Assembly (NCBI GenBank): GCA_964503885.1
Contig: CAZDCD010000021.1
Coordinates: 14,150 to 78,149, forward strand
Direction of reading: 5' to 3'
Length of the DNA stretch: 64,000 nucleotides
Origin: CAZDCD01 sp964503885
GTDB lineage: Bacteria > Bacteroidota > Bacteroidia > Bacteroidales > UBA10428
Positions 8,183 to 18,200 of the stretch are shown here, piece by piece. Below the pieces are notes generated by a model. The model did no database searches, was not told the DNA's origin, and saw nothing but the letters and a program-made list of their open reading frames with translations. Both the position numbers and the translations under genes were made by a program. How positions within the stretch are numbered: position 1 is the stretch's first letter; every line of letters starts with the position of its first letter.

Positions 8183-9835
8183 TTAATGACTATTAATAAC
8201 CACCCTCGCACTCCCTTTTGGAGGATTAATATCAATCCCATCAGTCAATTCAGTATGCGTATGATTAAATACTTCGAGAAAGCCAAAACCATCATCTCTT
8301 CCGCCGACAGAAAATTCAACATTTACAGATACTTCACCGCCAACACCAACTGTTGAATCGGTAGGATTGCCCACCCACAATTTTGATCCCAGCTTGATAG
8401 TTACCTGATTGCCGCCATCTTCTTCATAGAAATAGATCCAATAATTGGTAGCATATTTAGTCATATCCCACATAAACATTAATTTATTATACGTGCGCCA
8501 CTTATTCTCCTGAGAATCGCGGCTAACCTGACCCATGCTGAACTTCGGATATTCAAGCGTACTGTTTGAAAAATTGTACTTTACTACTTTTACATAAAGT
8601 TCAATCTTACTTCTTCCCCAGCTAATATCTTTCCAGCATGTCTTATTTATATATACCTTGGAAAGGTATTCAGAATCTTTGGCTCTTCTCCAACCCACAT
8701 CATGACTTGTAACTTGTGTAAACGCCGAATAACATGAGTTTGAAGCATTTTTAGCCCGGATTTTATAATTATAGGTTTTACCAGTATTCATTTGTGCATT
8801 TGTGAACGTTGTCTGGGTACCACCCACAGTGGTGTATGGTCCCGGATCTCCGGAACCTTCTGATCGCCAGATCTCATAGTATTTTGCCAGCACGTCCTCC
8901 CATTCAAAAGTGACTGCTCCGCGAAAATCGATGGCGGGATGCATCCGTACAAATTTAGTGGGATTCGGACTTGTGCAATCCAGCAGATTAAGCGTTTCCT
9001 TTAAATTATGTTCCGGTTTTTCAAAAGAATTGTTATCCGGAATGTTCTCTGTACTCACATAAGTTGATTTTTGATTGAAAAAAGCATCATCCTTGATTTC
9101 GATCAGGGGATCAAAGTCAGGAACATATCCTGATTTCAAAGACGATGATGCAATTTTATAGGCTTCATCAGCAGTCATGAATCGATCTTCCTTTTCCAAT
9201 ACAATACTGCCTGCATTGACTTTTAAATACCCGTCTTCATCCACCCTTTCGGAAGTACCGACGGTTACTACTGGTAACTCCCAATCGGCGTCTGCACTGG
9301 TAATCCAGAATAAGCTCCCATTCGTGTCGAACCCTTTAACCCTTGTATGTGTTTTCTCATCAAAATCATCAGGAAAAGAAGCAACTTTCGGTATATAATC
9401 ATTAGGATTCCAGTTTTTATACTGAAAAGGAATACAAATATTCAGACCGGGAATATGATCTTCAATAGTATTAAAATAATCCGGATCAAGGTTTTTCGAA
9501 AGACTTATTTCATCCTGGATTTGACCTAAAAGCAATGCTGAAACTGTGATTTCACCCTTACCCTCGATATTTAATTCTTGATTTTTAATGAATCGGTATA
9601 AAATATCGTAATCATAATCGAACTGCTTACTAGTCTCAAACTTGATCAATTCTCTAAAGGCCGCATAATTCATTGATTTTGCTACAGCAATGGCCATCAA
9701 ATCAATTGCTTCATTAACAACTGTCAGTTCATTATCCGTTCCGGTAAAACTTAGTTTTTCTTCGTTTTTTTCCTTTTCACAGGATAAGAAAAAAAATAAA
9801 GTCAGTAAAATCAAAAAACTCAATTTTGTTTTCAT
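8183..9835 (-). CDS. Large lipoprotein of unknown function with FN3-like domain
   Basis: A 550-residue predicted lipoprotein. The signal peptide ends in FLSC with the acylated Cys at residue 19, followed by a charged stretch. Residues 30-130 are helical and unassigned. Residues 135-215 form a beta-rich domain containing ELPVVTVGTSERVD. Residues about 293-380 look like a fibronectin type III domain (EWEDVLAKYYEIWR, later TYNYKIRAKN). The final 170 residues are aromatic, Trp-rich and unassigned. It lies opposite in direction between the sigma/anti-sigma pair and the TPR-CHAT gene, with a 286-base or longer divergent spacer before the latter. Its codon use is AT-rich like that of the TPR-CHAT gene. 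I do not recognise a function. An envelope partner of the CHAT protein is only a guess from position. Confidence 0.7.
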   Translation of the reverse strand: MKTKLSFLILLTLFFFLSCEKEKNEEKLSFTGTDNELTVVNEAIDLMAIAVAKSMNYAAFRELIKFETSKQFDYDYDILYRFIKNQELNIEGKGEITVSALLLGQIQDEISLSKNLDPDYFNTIEDHIPGLNICIPFQYKNWNPNDYIPKVASFPDDFDEKTHTRVKGFDTNGSLFWITSADADWELPVVTVGTSERVDEDGYLKVNAGSIVLEKEDRFMTADEAYKIASSSLKSGYVPDFDPLIEIKDDAFFNQKSTYVSTENIPDNNSFEKPEHNLKETLNLLDCTSPNPTKFVRMHPAIDFRGAVTFEWEDVLAKYYEIWRSEGSGDPGPYTTVGGTQTTFTNAQMNTGKTYNYKIRAKNASNSCYSAFTQVTSHDVGWRRAKDSEYLSKVYINKTCWKDISWGRSKIELYVKVVKYNFSNSTLEYPKFSMGQVSRDSQENKWRTYNKLMFMWDMTKYATNYWIYFYEEDGGNQVTIKLGSKLWVGNPTDSTVGVGGEVSVNVEFSVGGRDDGFGFLEVFNHTHTELTDGIDINPPKGSARVVINSH

Positions 9836-10151
9836 GGATTGTTGGTTTAGTATTTCCTACTCTGTTTATAGCATACCAGGTGGCAGGCAAGCTTTTCGGA
9901 ATCCGCTTTAAATAGATTAGATGCCTTTTGCAACCCGAAACGGAGAATTTTTTACCGGAATAGCATGCATTTTATTAAAATTGTGATTAAAATACATGAA
10001 GTTTCTTCGTAGTGATTTTTTAAATGAAATGTTGTTAATTCGTTTTATGATGCATAAATTGTCAGAAGAAACATTTTCTTTGGTAAATCAGACCGATTTG
10101 TTTTTATAAAGACGGATTTTCATGTTTAATCCAACAGTCAACCCCAGAAAA
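9836..10151. other. AT-rich divergent spacer between lipoprotein and CHAT genes
   Basis: This 316-base stretch separates two divergent start codons and should hold promoters for both. I found no perfect TAnnTTTG in either direction. It contains long A/T runs and no convincing ORF. A non-standard promoter, for example one read by the nearby sigma-like factor, is possible but unproven. Confidence 0.4.
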
Positions 10152-13100
10152 ATGAAACCTTGTAAACTAATCCTATTGTTGCTGGCAGTGCTTAATACCC
10201 AGGTCATCTTCACACAGACATTTTCAAATCAGTTCAAAATCGAACAATTGGAAAAACAGGCAGATTCTTTGCTGAAAGTATTTAAATATGATAGTGCTGC
10301 AACTCACTTTATTAAAATTGCAGAGTATTATAAAAAGAACCGAAAATGGCTTGCATGTGTCAAAAATTACAGACTGGCAGGCAATTTTTATTTGCGTTCC
10401 TACAAGTCAGATTCAGCCTTACATTTTATCCAAATCTCACTAAAAATAGCTGAAAAGCAGTTATGTAACAATAAATTTGATGAATCCCTTGAGAGATCAG
10501 ACATTTATTTAATTATGGGAGAATACTTTAGATCAATGGGAATTGCCGACTCAGCAATGCATTATTATCACAAAGCCTTGGAAATGAATGCAGCTGATAC
10601 CATTTCAATGCTAAAAAAAGCTGATATTTTGAATAAGATGGCAATGTTGTATCTTGACCTGAATTTAGTTGATTCTGCTTTAAATATATGCAATAAGGCC
10701 CTTTCCATCAGAAATTTTTTTCTTGATGAAAATACTCGTGAAATTGCTGATAGTTATTTTTTAATGGGCAGAATCTATGATTTCTCAGGTATTTTTGAGA
10801 ATTCATTAGAGTATTATCTTAAGGCCTTACAAATTAGAACCTCACTCTATGGTGATATTCACCCGGATGTAGCGTATTGTTATAATAATCTAGGTTGTTA
10901 CTATTATAATATCGGACAATTTAATAAAGCCATAGAATTTGGCTTAAAAGCCCTGAATATCAGGATATTAGTTTTCGGTGAGCAACACCCGGAAACAGCG
11001 GATAGTTATTTGAATTTGGGAGTATTTAACGATGAGCTGAATTTGTACAATAAAGCTAAAGAATATTATGTTAAAAGCGTGCAATCGAGAATCGTGACAA
11101 ACAATGAACAATGGAAGACCCTGGCGTTCACATATACAGACTTAGGTTCAACTTCTTACGAATCTGGTAATTGTGATGATGCATTGGAGTATTTCAAAAA
11201 AGCAATTTTTATATTCGATTCACTTTTCGGAGCAGAGAATATCTATAGCACAATTGTTAAGGTCAATGTATCGGAGATTTTTTTAAAAAAAGGCGAACTC
11301 GATAATGCAGAAACCTGTATTCAAAATGCTTACGCTCATCTGTCAACCGAAAAAGAAAAAGTATTTTCAACTCACGACTATTATAATCAACAATTAGGCA
11401 GAATTTATTTAATGAAGGGTGACTATGAAAATGCATTAAATTATACGAAAAAAGCGTTGGAAAATGAGTCCTCGTTTTACGATGAAAACCATCCTGAAAT
11501 AGCAGAAAAATATTTATTTATTGGTGGAATTTACTTTGAAATTGGCGAATTTGATATGGCGCTTGAATATTTTCAGAAATCTTTAAATACAGATATTGAA
11601 ATATTTGGTGAAAATAATATAGAATTGGTTCCTGTTTTTTCAAATATTGCAGCCGTCTATTTGATTAAGAAGGAATACCTGAAATCAGTTGAATATTTTA
11701 GAAAATGTCTGATTATAAACTCATCATGGAAAATAGACAATGCTATTGAAATAACTTCTGATTATTTGAATATAGCTATGGCATATTATGAAATGAAGGA
11801 GTTGGATTCTTCATTGTTCTATTTAAAAAAATCTCTCCAGATTACCTCAATAGACACTGGTGTATTAAATTCAGTCGTTATTGAAAACTATTGCAACATT
11901 GGATACTTATATTCCAGGTCAGGGAATATGAAAGAAGCGATCCATTATATTGACAAAGCGCTAAAAACAAGTGAAAAATTGTATAGCCAAAAGCATCCAT
12001 ATCGAGCATATGTTTTAAACGCTATCGGAGATTATTACCTGACCAATCATGAATATGATTCTGCTCTTAATTACTTACAGAAGGCTCTGGTTGCAAATGC
12101 CAAAGACTTTAATGATACATCGGTTTATTCAAATCCAACACTTAATAATATCTTGTCCAGACCATACTTAATTATTACACTGGCAAAGAAAGGCCAGGCA
12201 CTGAATAAAAGATATCTTGAGAATACCGGATTACAACAGGATCTTTTCAATTCACTAGCATGCTATGAACTGGTTTGCAGGCTTATTAATGACATGAAAA
12301 TAGGATATCGGATTGAGGAATCAAAATTATACTTAAGTATCAACACCAAGCAATATTTCGACGAGGCTATGAATGTTGTTTTTGAATTTGAGAATAACAA
12401 TTCTATTAATAATCATTCCAAGATTTTTGAATTTATTGAAAGAGGAAAATCTATATCGATCTATTCCCGCTTTAATGAATTGAAAGCGACACGTTTTTCG
12501 GGAATTCCAGATTCCCTGATAAATCTTGAAAAAGAATTACAGCAAAGAGAGGAGTTTTGCAAAATGGAAATTTACAAAGAAGAAAACAATAATGTAACTT
12601 CTAACTCAGAAAGGGTGAAATACCTTGAAAATATGCACTTTAACACTTCAAGAAAACTCGATTCGCTGATTTCCTTCTTTGAGACCTCATATCCTGTATA
12701 TTACGATCTAAAATATGCGAACAATACTGCAAACATATCCGATATTCAAAAAACACTTGATGGAAGAACGGTATTGCTTGATTATTTTCTGGGCGATACC
12801 AGTCTTTTTATCGCCGCTGTTGCCGACTCGTCTTTTAATGTCTATAAAATAGATATCGGCAATTCATTCAGAGCAAAGGTTGAAAATTATTTTTCAGATA
12901 TTAAAACTGCCGAAACAGATTCGTTTTTGATTGAAAGTCAGATGCTTTACAATTACCTGATTAAACCTGTAAGACAAGATATTGCAGGTAAAAATCATCT
13001 TATTATCATACCGGATGATTGCTTGTATTATATACCCTTTGAAACCCTAATTGATACTGCAACGGCAATTGACCTAAAGGATGAAATCTATTCCCGGGCC

Positions 13101-13925
13101 AATTATTTAATTAAGGATTTTGCGATAACCTATCATCATTCAGCCACATTATGGTACCAGTCGATACTGAAAGCTCAAATACAACCACTTGAAGCTAACC
13201 GGAAATTCGCAGGCTTTGCCCCGGTTTTTGATAGAAAAGCGGCCAACGGAACGATCCTGGCCCGCAATATTCCGGTGATCGATACATCCGGTAACTCACA
13301 AATTTTTCGATCGGTGAGCAGAGATATGAAGCATTTCAATCCATTGCCCTATTCTGAAAAGGAGGTGGTTTCTATTGCCGGTCTTTTTGAAAAGAAACAT
13401 CAGAAGGCTGTTGTATATCTCTATCAGGACGCCAGTGAGACCAACTTTAAGGATAACGCCGGGGGTTATACCTATGTACATATTTCAAGTCATGGTTTTT
13501 CGAATGATAATATACCTGCTCTTTCGGGAATTGCCTTTTCGCAACCTGCCATGATCGCTGATTCGTTGTCTGAGTATACCGAAGATGGTGTACTTTATGC
13601 AGGTGAAACATACAGCCTGAATCTGAATGCCGATCTGCTTGTTCTGAGTTCATGTGAAAGCGGGCTGGGCAAACTTATTAAGGGAGAAGGCTTAATGGCT
13701 CTTTCCCGGGGCTTTTTATACTCTGGCACTCCGAATATCGTGTTTTCTCTGTGGAAGGTGCTGGACAAGCCAACAAAAGACCTGATGGTGGAATTCTATG
13801 CTGGATTCCTTGAAGGAAAGTCATACTCCGAAGCGCTCAGAGAGGCGAAATTAACACTAATTGCCGACCGGAATATTTCACATCCCCATTTCTGGAGCGG
13901 ATTTTTGCTTATAGGAAGGGATTGA
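10152..13925 (+). CDS. Secreted TPR-repeat protein with C-terminal CHAT protease domain
   Basis: A protein of about 1257 residues. A signal peptide (MKPCKLILLLLAVLNTQVIF) begins at ATG 10152, so this start is preferred to the in-frame ATG at 10122. Residues about 30-720 are TPRs, many of the 42-residue kinesin-light-chain type with HPE/HPD spacers such as GDIHPDVAYCYNNLG. The last 270 residues form a CHAT domain (caspase HetF associated with TPRs). The predicted catalytic His is H1114 in VHISSHGFS and the Cys is C1168 in VLSSCESGLG, numbered from 10152. Both are intact, so it is a candidate active cysteine protease. Family relatives include separase-like and Craspase (Csx29) enzymes that cleave partners on a signal. 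Export to the periplasm would be unlike those. The TPR part is AT-rich and the CHAT end is not. Confidence 0.85.
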   Translation: MKPCKLILLLLAVLNTQVIFTQTFSNQFKIEQLEKQADSLLKVFKYDSAATHFIKIAEYYKKNRKWLACVKNYRLAGNFYLRSYKSDSALHFIQISLKIAEKQLCNNKFDESLERSDIYLIMGEYFRSMGIADSAMHYYHKALEMNAADTISMLKKADILNKMAMLYLDLNLVDSALNICNKALSIRNFFLDENTREIADSYFLMGRIYDFSGIFENSLEYYLKALQIRTSLYGDIHPDVAYCYNNLGCYYYNIGQFNKAIEFGLKALNIRILVFGEQHPETADSYLNLGVFNDELNLYNKAKEYYVKSVQSRIVTNNEQWKTLAFTYTDLGSTSYESGNCDDALEYFKKAIFIFDSLFGAENIYSTIVKVNVSEIFLKKGELDNAETCIQNAYAHLSTEKEKVFSTHDYYNQQLGRIYLMKGDYENALNYTKKALENESSFYDENHPEIAEKYLFIGGIYFEIGEFDMALEYFQKSLNTDIEIFGENNIELVPVFSNIAAVYLIKKEYLKSVEYFRKCLIINSSWKIDNAIEITSDYLNIAMAYYEMKELDSSLFYLKKSLQITSIDTGVLNSVVIENYCNIGYLYSRSGNMKEAIHYIDKALKTSEKLYSQKHPYRAYVLNAIGDYYLTNHEYDSALNYLQKALVANAKDFNDTSVYSNPTLNNILSRPYLIITLAKKGQALNKRYLENTGLQQDLFNSLACYELVCRLINDMKIGYRIEESKLYLSINTKQYFDEAMNVVFEFENNNSINNHSKIFEFIERGKSISIYSRFNELKATRFSGIPDSLINLEKELQQREEFCKMEIYKEENNNVTSNSERVKYLENMHFNTSRKLDSLISFFETSYPVYYDLKYANNTANISDIQKTLDGRTVLLDYFLGDTSLFIAAVADSSFNVYKIDIGNSFRAKVENYFSDIKTAETDSFLIESQMLYNYLIKPVRQDIAGKNHLIIIPDDCLYYIPFETLIDTATAIDLKDEIYSRANYLIKDFAITYHHSATLWYQSILKAQIQPLEANRKFAGFAPVFDRKAANGTILARNIPVIDTSGNSQIFRSVSRDMKHFNPLPYSEKEVVSIAGLFEKKHQKAVVYLYQDASETNFKDNAGGYTYVHISSHGFSNDNIPALSGIAFSQPAMIADSLSEYTEDGVLYAGETYSLNLNADLLVLSSCESGLGKLIKGEGLMALSRGFLYSGTPNIVFSLWKVLDKPTKDLMVEFYAGFLEGKSYSEALREAKLTLIADRNISHPHFWSGFLLIGRD

Positions 13926-13956
13926 ACGTTTTGTTAACATAATACGTTATATTATT

Positions 13957-14373
13957 ATGTACCAGAAAGATTATATCCTTCGTATGATTGAAATGTTCGG
14001 TGAATTCATGCAGGCACTGTTCGGAATGATCCGGAAAGGACAGTATAAAAAAGCTTCACTGGCCATAGAAAATGCATATACCGAGCTGTTACAGAAGAAT
14101 TCAGCAGAAATTCTGCATATTCCTTCCGAAGCGCTTGTTACCACGCTTCAGCATGAGCACCGGTTCAACGAACAGCAGATTGAAATAGTTGCCGGTCTTC
14201 TTTATGCAGAAGCGGAACTGCTGCTCAGGCAGAAACACCTTTCGGAAAGCAGGGAAAACTATCAAAAATCGTTGCTGATCTACGAATTCCTTGATGAAAC
14301 ACAAAAGACCTATTCGCAGGAAAGGCAGGAAACTCTCGAGACACTGAGGAAAAGAATTTCGGAGATGAATTGA
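13957..14373 (+). CDS. Small helical protein, DUF6483-like
   Basis: A 138-residue all-helical protein. The start MYQKDYILRMIEMFGEF is the hallmark of DUF6483 proteins, better known from Firmicutes. The C-terminal half (about 70-125) reads like one or two TPR helices (EAELLLRQKHLSESRENYQK). It has no signal peptide and no membrane segment. It begins 31 bases after the TPR-CHAT stop on the same strand, so the two are probably cotranscribed although this product is cytoplasmic and the CHAT protein is exported. Function unknown. Confidence 0.7.
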   Translation: MYQKDYILRMIEMFGEFMQALFGMIRKGQYKKASLAIENAYTELLQKNSAEILHIPSEALVTTLQHEHRFNEQQIEIVAGLLYAEAELLLRQKHLSESRENYQKSLLIYEFLDETQKTYSQERQETLETLRKRISEMN

Positions 14374-14677
14374 AAAACAGCACCGGACCAAAGCCCAGGG
14401 TCACAAACAAGTCGCTGCGCTGCAGCTCTTTCATATATATTAAAAATAGTCGTTTTTGTAACGGTGCAATTTATTAAGGCTTAGGCATTATTAAATGCAT
14501 CCCTGAGTACCGGCCCCTGACCTTTTGGTACTTTTGTGGCACCTGAAGCGAGCGGGTGTTGGACAGGAATTGTGTGAGCATATAATGACAAAAGAACAAA
14601 ATAAATATGTGACGACAATTCCGATCAAGATTTGTCCTGAAGAATCATAGCAGATGGCACGAAATGCCTGCCGGTAA
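14374..14677. other. Spacer with possible promoter and 21-codon ORF
   Basis: This stretch of 304 bases has no established gene. A TACTTTTG at 14529-14536 fits the -7 consensus. A 21-codon ORF runs from ATG 14585 to TAG 14648-14650 (MTKEQNKYVTTIPIKICPEE). It could be a small peptide, a decayed gene start or chance. No clear terminator was seen after 14373. Confidence 0.3.
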
Positions 14678-15112
14678 TCATATTCGGGGTAAAGGCAACT
14701 CTAATCCGGCTTCTTTCAGCCGGTTTTTATCGATCAGCCTGGAATTATCAAACAGGGTGTTTTTATCACTTAGTATACGGTCAACTGCCCGTTTCGTATT
14801 GTTCCTGGGGTTGCTGTCGGTATTTCGCACGGCATGGGCAATTTCCCTGAAACGAAGGTCGAGTGGCATCTCTTTCCAGTGCTCAGTCAACAGGGGTTCC
14901 AGCTTTTTTTTAAAGGTCTTGAAGTCGTGACTGTAATACCATTTAACACCTGTGGCACTCAGAAATTTAGTATTCGGAGGTTGCATGGAGAGGTCAAGTC
15001 CCGTTACCGGACAGATCTTTTTCACATGATTGCCGTGATCGTGTTGCTGCCGGCTATAATGTAGTAAAGCATCGATAAAAGAATGGACCCTATCGAAAAG
15101 AATATTTTCCAT
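14678..15112 (-). CDS. Conserved-looking hypothetical protein with CPVTG motif
   Basis: A 144-residue basic, soluble protein that I cannot name. A CPVTGLDLSMQ motif at about residues 34-44 is followed by KFLSATGVKWYY and, further on, a helix with IAHAVRN and a NPRNNTKR stretch. Similar C-x-TG ... Q ... FLS ... GVRYY patterns occur, from memory, in hypothetical proteins of Bacteroidetes, so this is probably a real family. The single Cys makes a simple zinc site unlikely. It is transcribed against both neighbours and has no visible operon partner. Regular codon use and the absence of a better ORF on the other strand support the call. Confidence 0.55.
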   Translation of the reverse strand: MENILFDRVHSFIDALLHYSRQQHDHGNHVKKICPVTGLDLSMQPPNTKFLSATGVKWYYSHDFKTFKKKLEPLLTEHWKEMPLDLRFREIAHAVRNTDSNPRNNTKRAVDRILSDKNTLFDNSRLIDKNRLKEAGLELPLPRI

Positions 15113-15297
15113 ACAGAATGGAAATTAGCATACAGGCACAAGTTATGAAAATATCGGATCCGGATCAATTTTATCGCATATCAGTTATCAACGTTCTTTC
15201 AACTTTTCAACCGCTAAATATGTCATGAAAGATTATTAAAAACATGAATAAGTATCTTCAATTTTATACTTTTATTGAAAAATAACGAAACCCCTAT

Positions 15298-18200
15298 ATG
15301 TTCCGCCGCATAATTGACTTTTCCATCCACAACAAAGCGATCATCGGATTTCTCGTGGTGGTAATGATCGGCTTTGGTATCTATTCCATGTTCAGGCTTC
15401 CTATCGACGCTGTTCCCGATATTACCAACAACCAGGTACAGGTGGTCACGGTAGCATCTTCCCTTTCTCCCCAGGAAGTGGAGCGATTCATTACCTATCC
15501 GCTGGAAATTTCGATGGCGAACATTACCGATGTCATTGAAATACGAAGTATATCTAGGTATGGGCTTTCAGTGCTTACCATTGTGTTTAAAGAAAAAGTA
15601 CCCATTCTCGATGCCCGCCAGCTTGTGAACGAGCAGATAACCCTTGCCCAGGAAGACATTCCGGCCGGGATGGGCACACCTGAAATGTTACCCATCACCA
15701 CTGGTCTCGGAGAAGTGTATCAGTATACATTAGACGTGCAGAAAGGTTATGAAGGCAAATACTCACCCACCGATTTGCGTGAGATACAGGACTGGATCGT
15801 AAAACGCCAGCTTTCAGGTATACCGGGTATTGTCGAGATCAGCAGTTTCGGGGGATACCTGAAACAATACGAGATTGCCGTTGACCCGATGAAAATGCGG
15901 AGCTTTGGTCTTACCTGTGCCGATGTTTTTGAGGCAGTGAGCAAAAACAATCAAAGCACCGGAGGCAGCTATATTGAAAAAAACACAGACGCTTATTACA
16001 TCCGTACTGAAGGCCTTTTGCATTCGATAAAGGATATTGAGAATATTGTGATCAAAAACCTGAAGGGCAGTCCTGTGCTGATCAAACATGTTGCCACGGT
16101 GACCTATGGCCATGCACCCCGGTTCGGCGCCATGACCAGAAATGGTAAGGGAGAGGCAGTCGGGGGCATCACCCTGATGCTGAAAGGGGCCAACTCCTCG
16201 AAAGTAATCGCGGAAGTGAAGAAAAGGATAGAAAAAATGCAGCATTCGTTTCCGCCCGGGTTATCTGTAAATGCCTACCTCGACCGGTCTGAATTTGTGG
16301 CAAAAACAACCCATACGGTGGCCAAAAACCTTATCGAAGGCGGATTGATCGTTATTTTTGTTCTGGTACTGCTTCTTGGTCATTTCCGGTCGGGACTCAT
16401 CGTGGCCTCGGTGATTCCCCTTTCCATGCTGTTCGGATTTATCATGATGTACCTGTTTGGTGTATCCGCAAACCTGATGTCACTGGGAGCCATTGACTTC
16501 GGCATTGTTGTCGACGGGGCTGTGATCATAGTGGAGAGTATCATTTACCATGTATACAAAGATTATGTGGGCAAAGTCCTTACCCGCAAGGAAGTAGATA
16601 CAGTCGTGAAAAAGGCCTCGGCTAATATTTACCAGTCGGCCTCCTTCGGTGTCATCATCATTCTCATTGTTTTTATCCCAATCCTCGCCCTCACAGGAAT
16701 TGAAGGAAAGACATTCAGGCCTATGGCCCAGACATTCAGTTTTGTGATCCTGGGGGCATTCTTTCTTTCCATGACCTATGTTCCCATGATGTCGGCATTA
16801 TTGCTGAACAGGAAGATCATATATAAAAAGACAATTTCAGACCGTGTGATCAAATTTTTAAAGCTGACCTACCATCCCGTGCTGAAATTTTCCATTGCCA
16901 ATAAGAATACCATCCTTGTTATCACGGGTATAATTTTTGTGATAAGCATCTGGTCGTTTACAAAACTGGGGGGTGAATTTGTGCCGACACTTGAAGAAGG
17001 TGACCTGGCCATGCAGATGACCATTCCCACCGGAAGCTCACTGTCACAAAGCATTGCCACAGCCACAAAAGCAGAACGGATCTTGCTGGAAAATTTCCCG
17101 GAGGTGGAACAGGTGGTGTCCAAGATCGGTACGGCTGAGGTACCTACGGATCCCATGGCCATTGAAGATGCCGATATCATGATCGTCCTGAAAGATAAGA
17201 AGGATTGGGTTAGTGCGCGAAACCGGGAAGAGTTGATCGGTAAAATGAAAGAAAAACTCAGGGTGATCACCGCAGCAACTTTTGAATTTACACAACCCAT
17301 ACAGCTGCGCTTCAACGAACTTATGACCGGGGTTAAGACCGATATTGCAGTAAAGATCTATGGTGAAGACCTCGACGAATTATTCACACAGGCCAACATT
17401 GCTGCCGGTATCATTTCGAAGCTCAGGGGGGCGGCTGATGTCAAGGTCGAACAGCTCATGGGTCTTCCTCAGCTTGTAATCGAATACGACAGGCAAAAAA
17501 CAGGTCAGTACGGTCTGAACATCAGCCAGCTTAACAACATTGTCAGAACAGCATTCGCAGGAGAGGCTGCAGGCGTAATTTTCGAGGGAGAGCGAAAATT
17601 CGACCTGGTGATCAGGATGGACAGCGCCATGCGCCAGGATCTTAATCTCGACAAGATCTCTGTTCCCACTTCCGGTGGTTTGATCATACCGTTCAGTGAA
17701 GTTGCTAAAGTCAGCTATGTGGAGGGGCCTGTGCAGATCGCCCGTGACGAAACAAAACGGCGCGTGACCATCGGAATAAATGTCAGGAACCGGGATGTAC
17801 AAAGCCTTGTAAGCGAAATTGACAGGAAAATGAAGGCAGGGTTAAGGCTAAAACCCGGTTATTATATCACATACGGGGGTCAATTTGAAAATCTTAAAAA
17901 TGCACGCAGCAGGCTTGCTGTAGCTTTACCCATTTCACTGCTGCTGATCCTTATCCTGTTGTTTTTTACGTTCAATTCGGTAAAATATGCATTGCTGATC
18001 TTTACCGCGGTGCCGCTTTCGGTGGTGGGAGGGATCGCCGCCTTATGGATCCGGGGAATGCCTTTCAGCATATCGGCGGGCGTCGGGTTCATTGCGTTGT
18101 TCGGTGTTGCCGTGCTGAATGGTATCGTACTGATATCGAATTATAACCAGATGAGAACGGAAGGTGTGGACAACATTAAATATGTCGTGATCAGGGGTGC

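Noticed and set aside
15814..16245. Antisense ORF within the RND pump
   Set aside because: A shadow of the pump gene on the opposite strand, with no recognisable motif.
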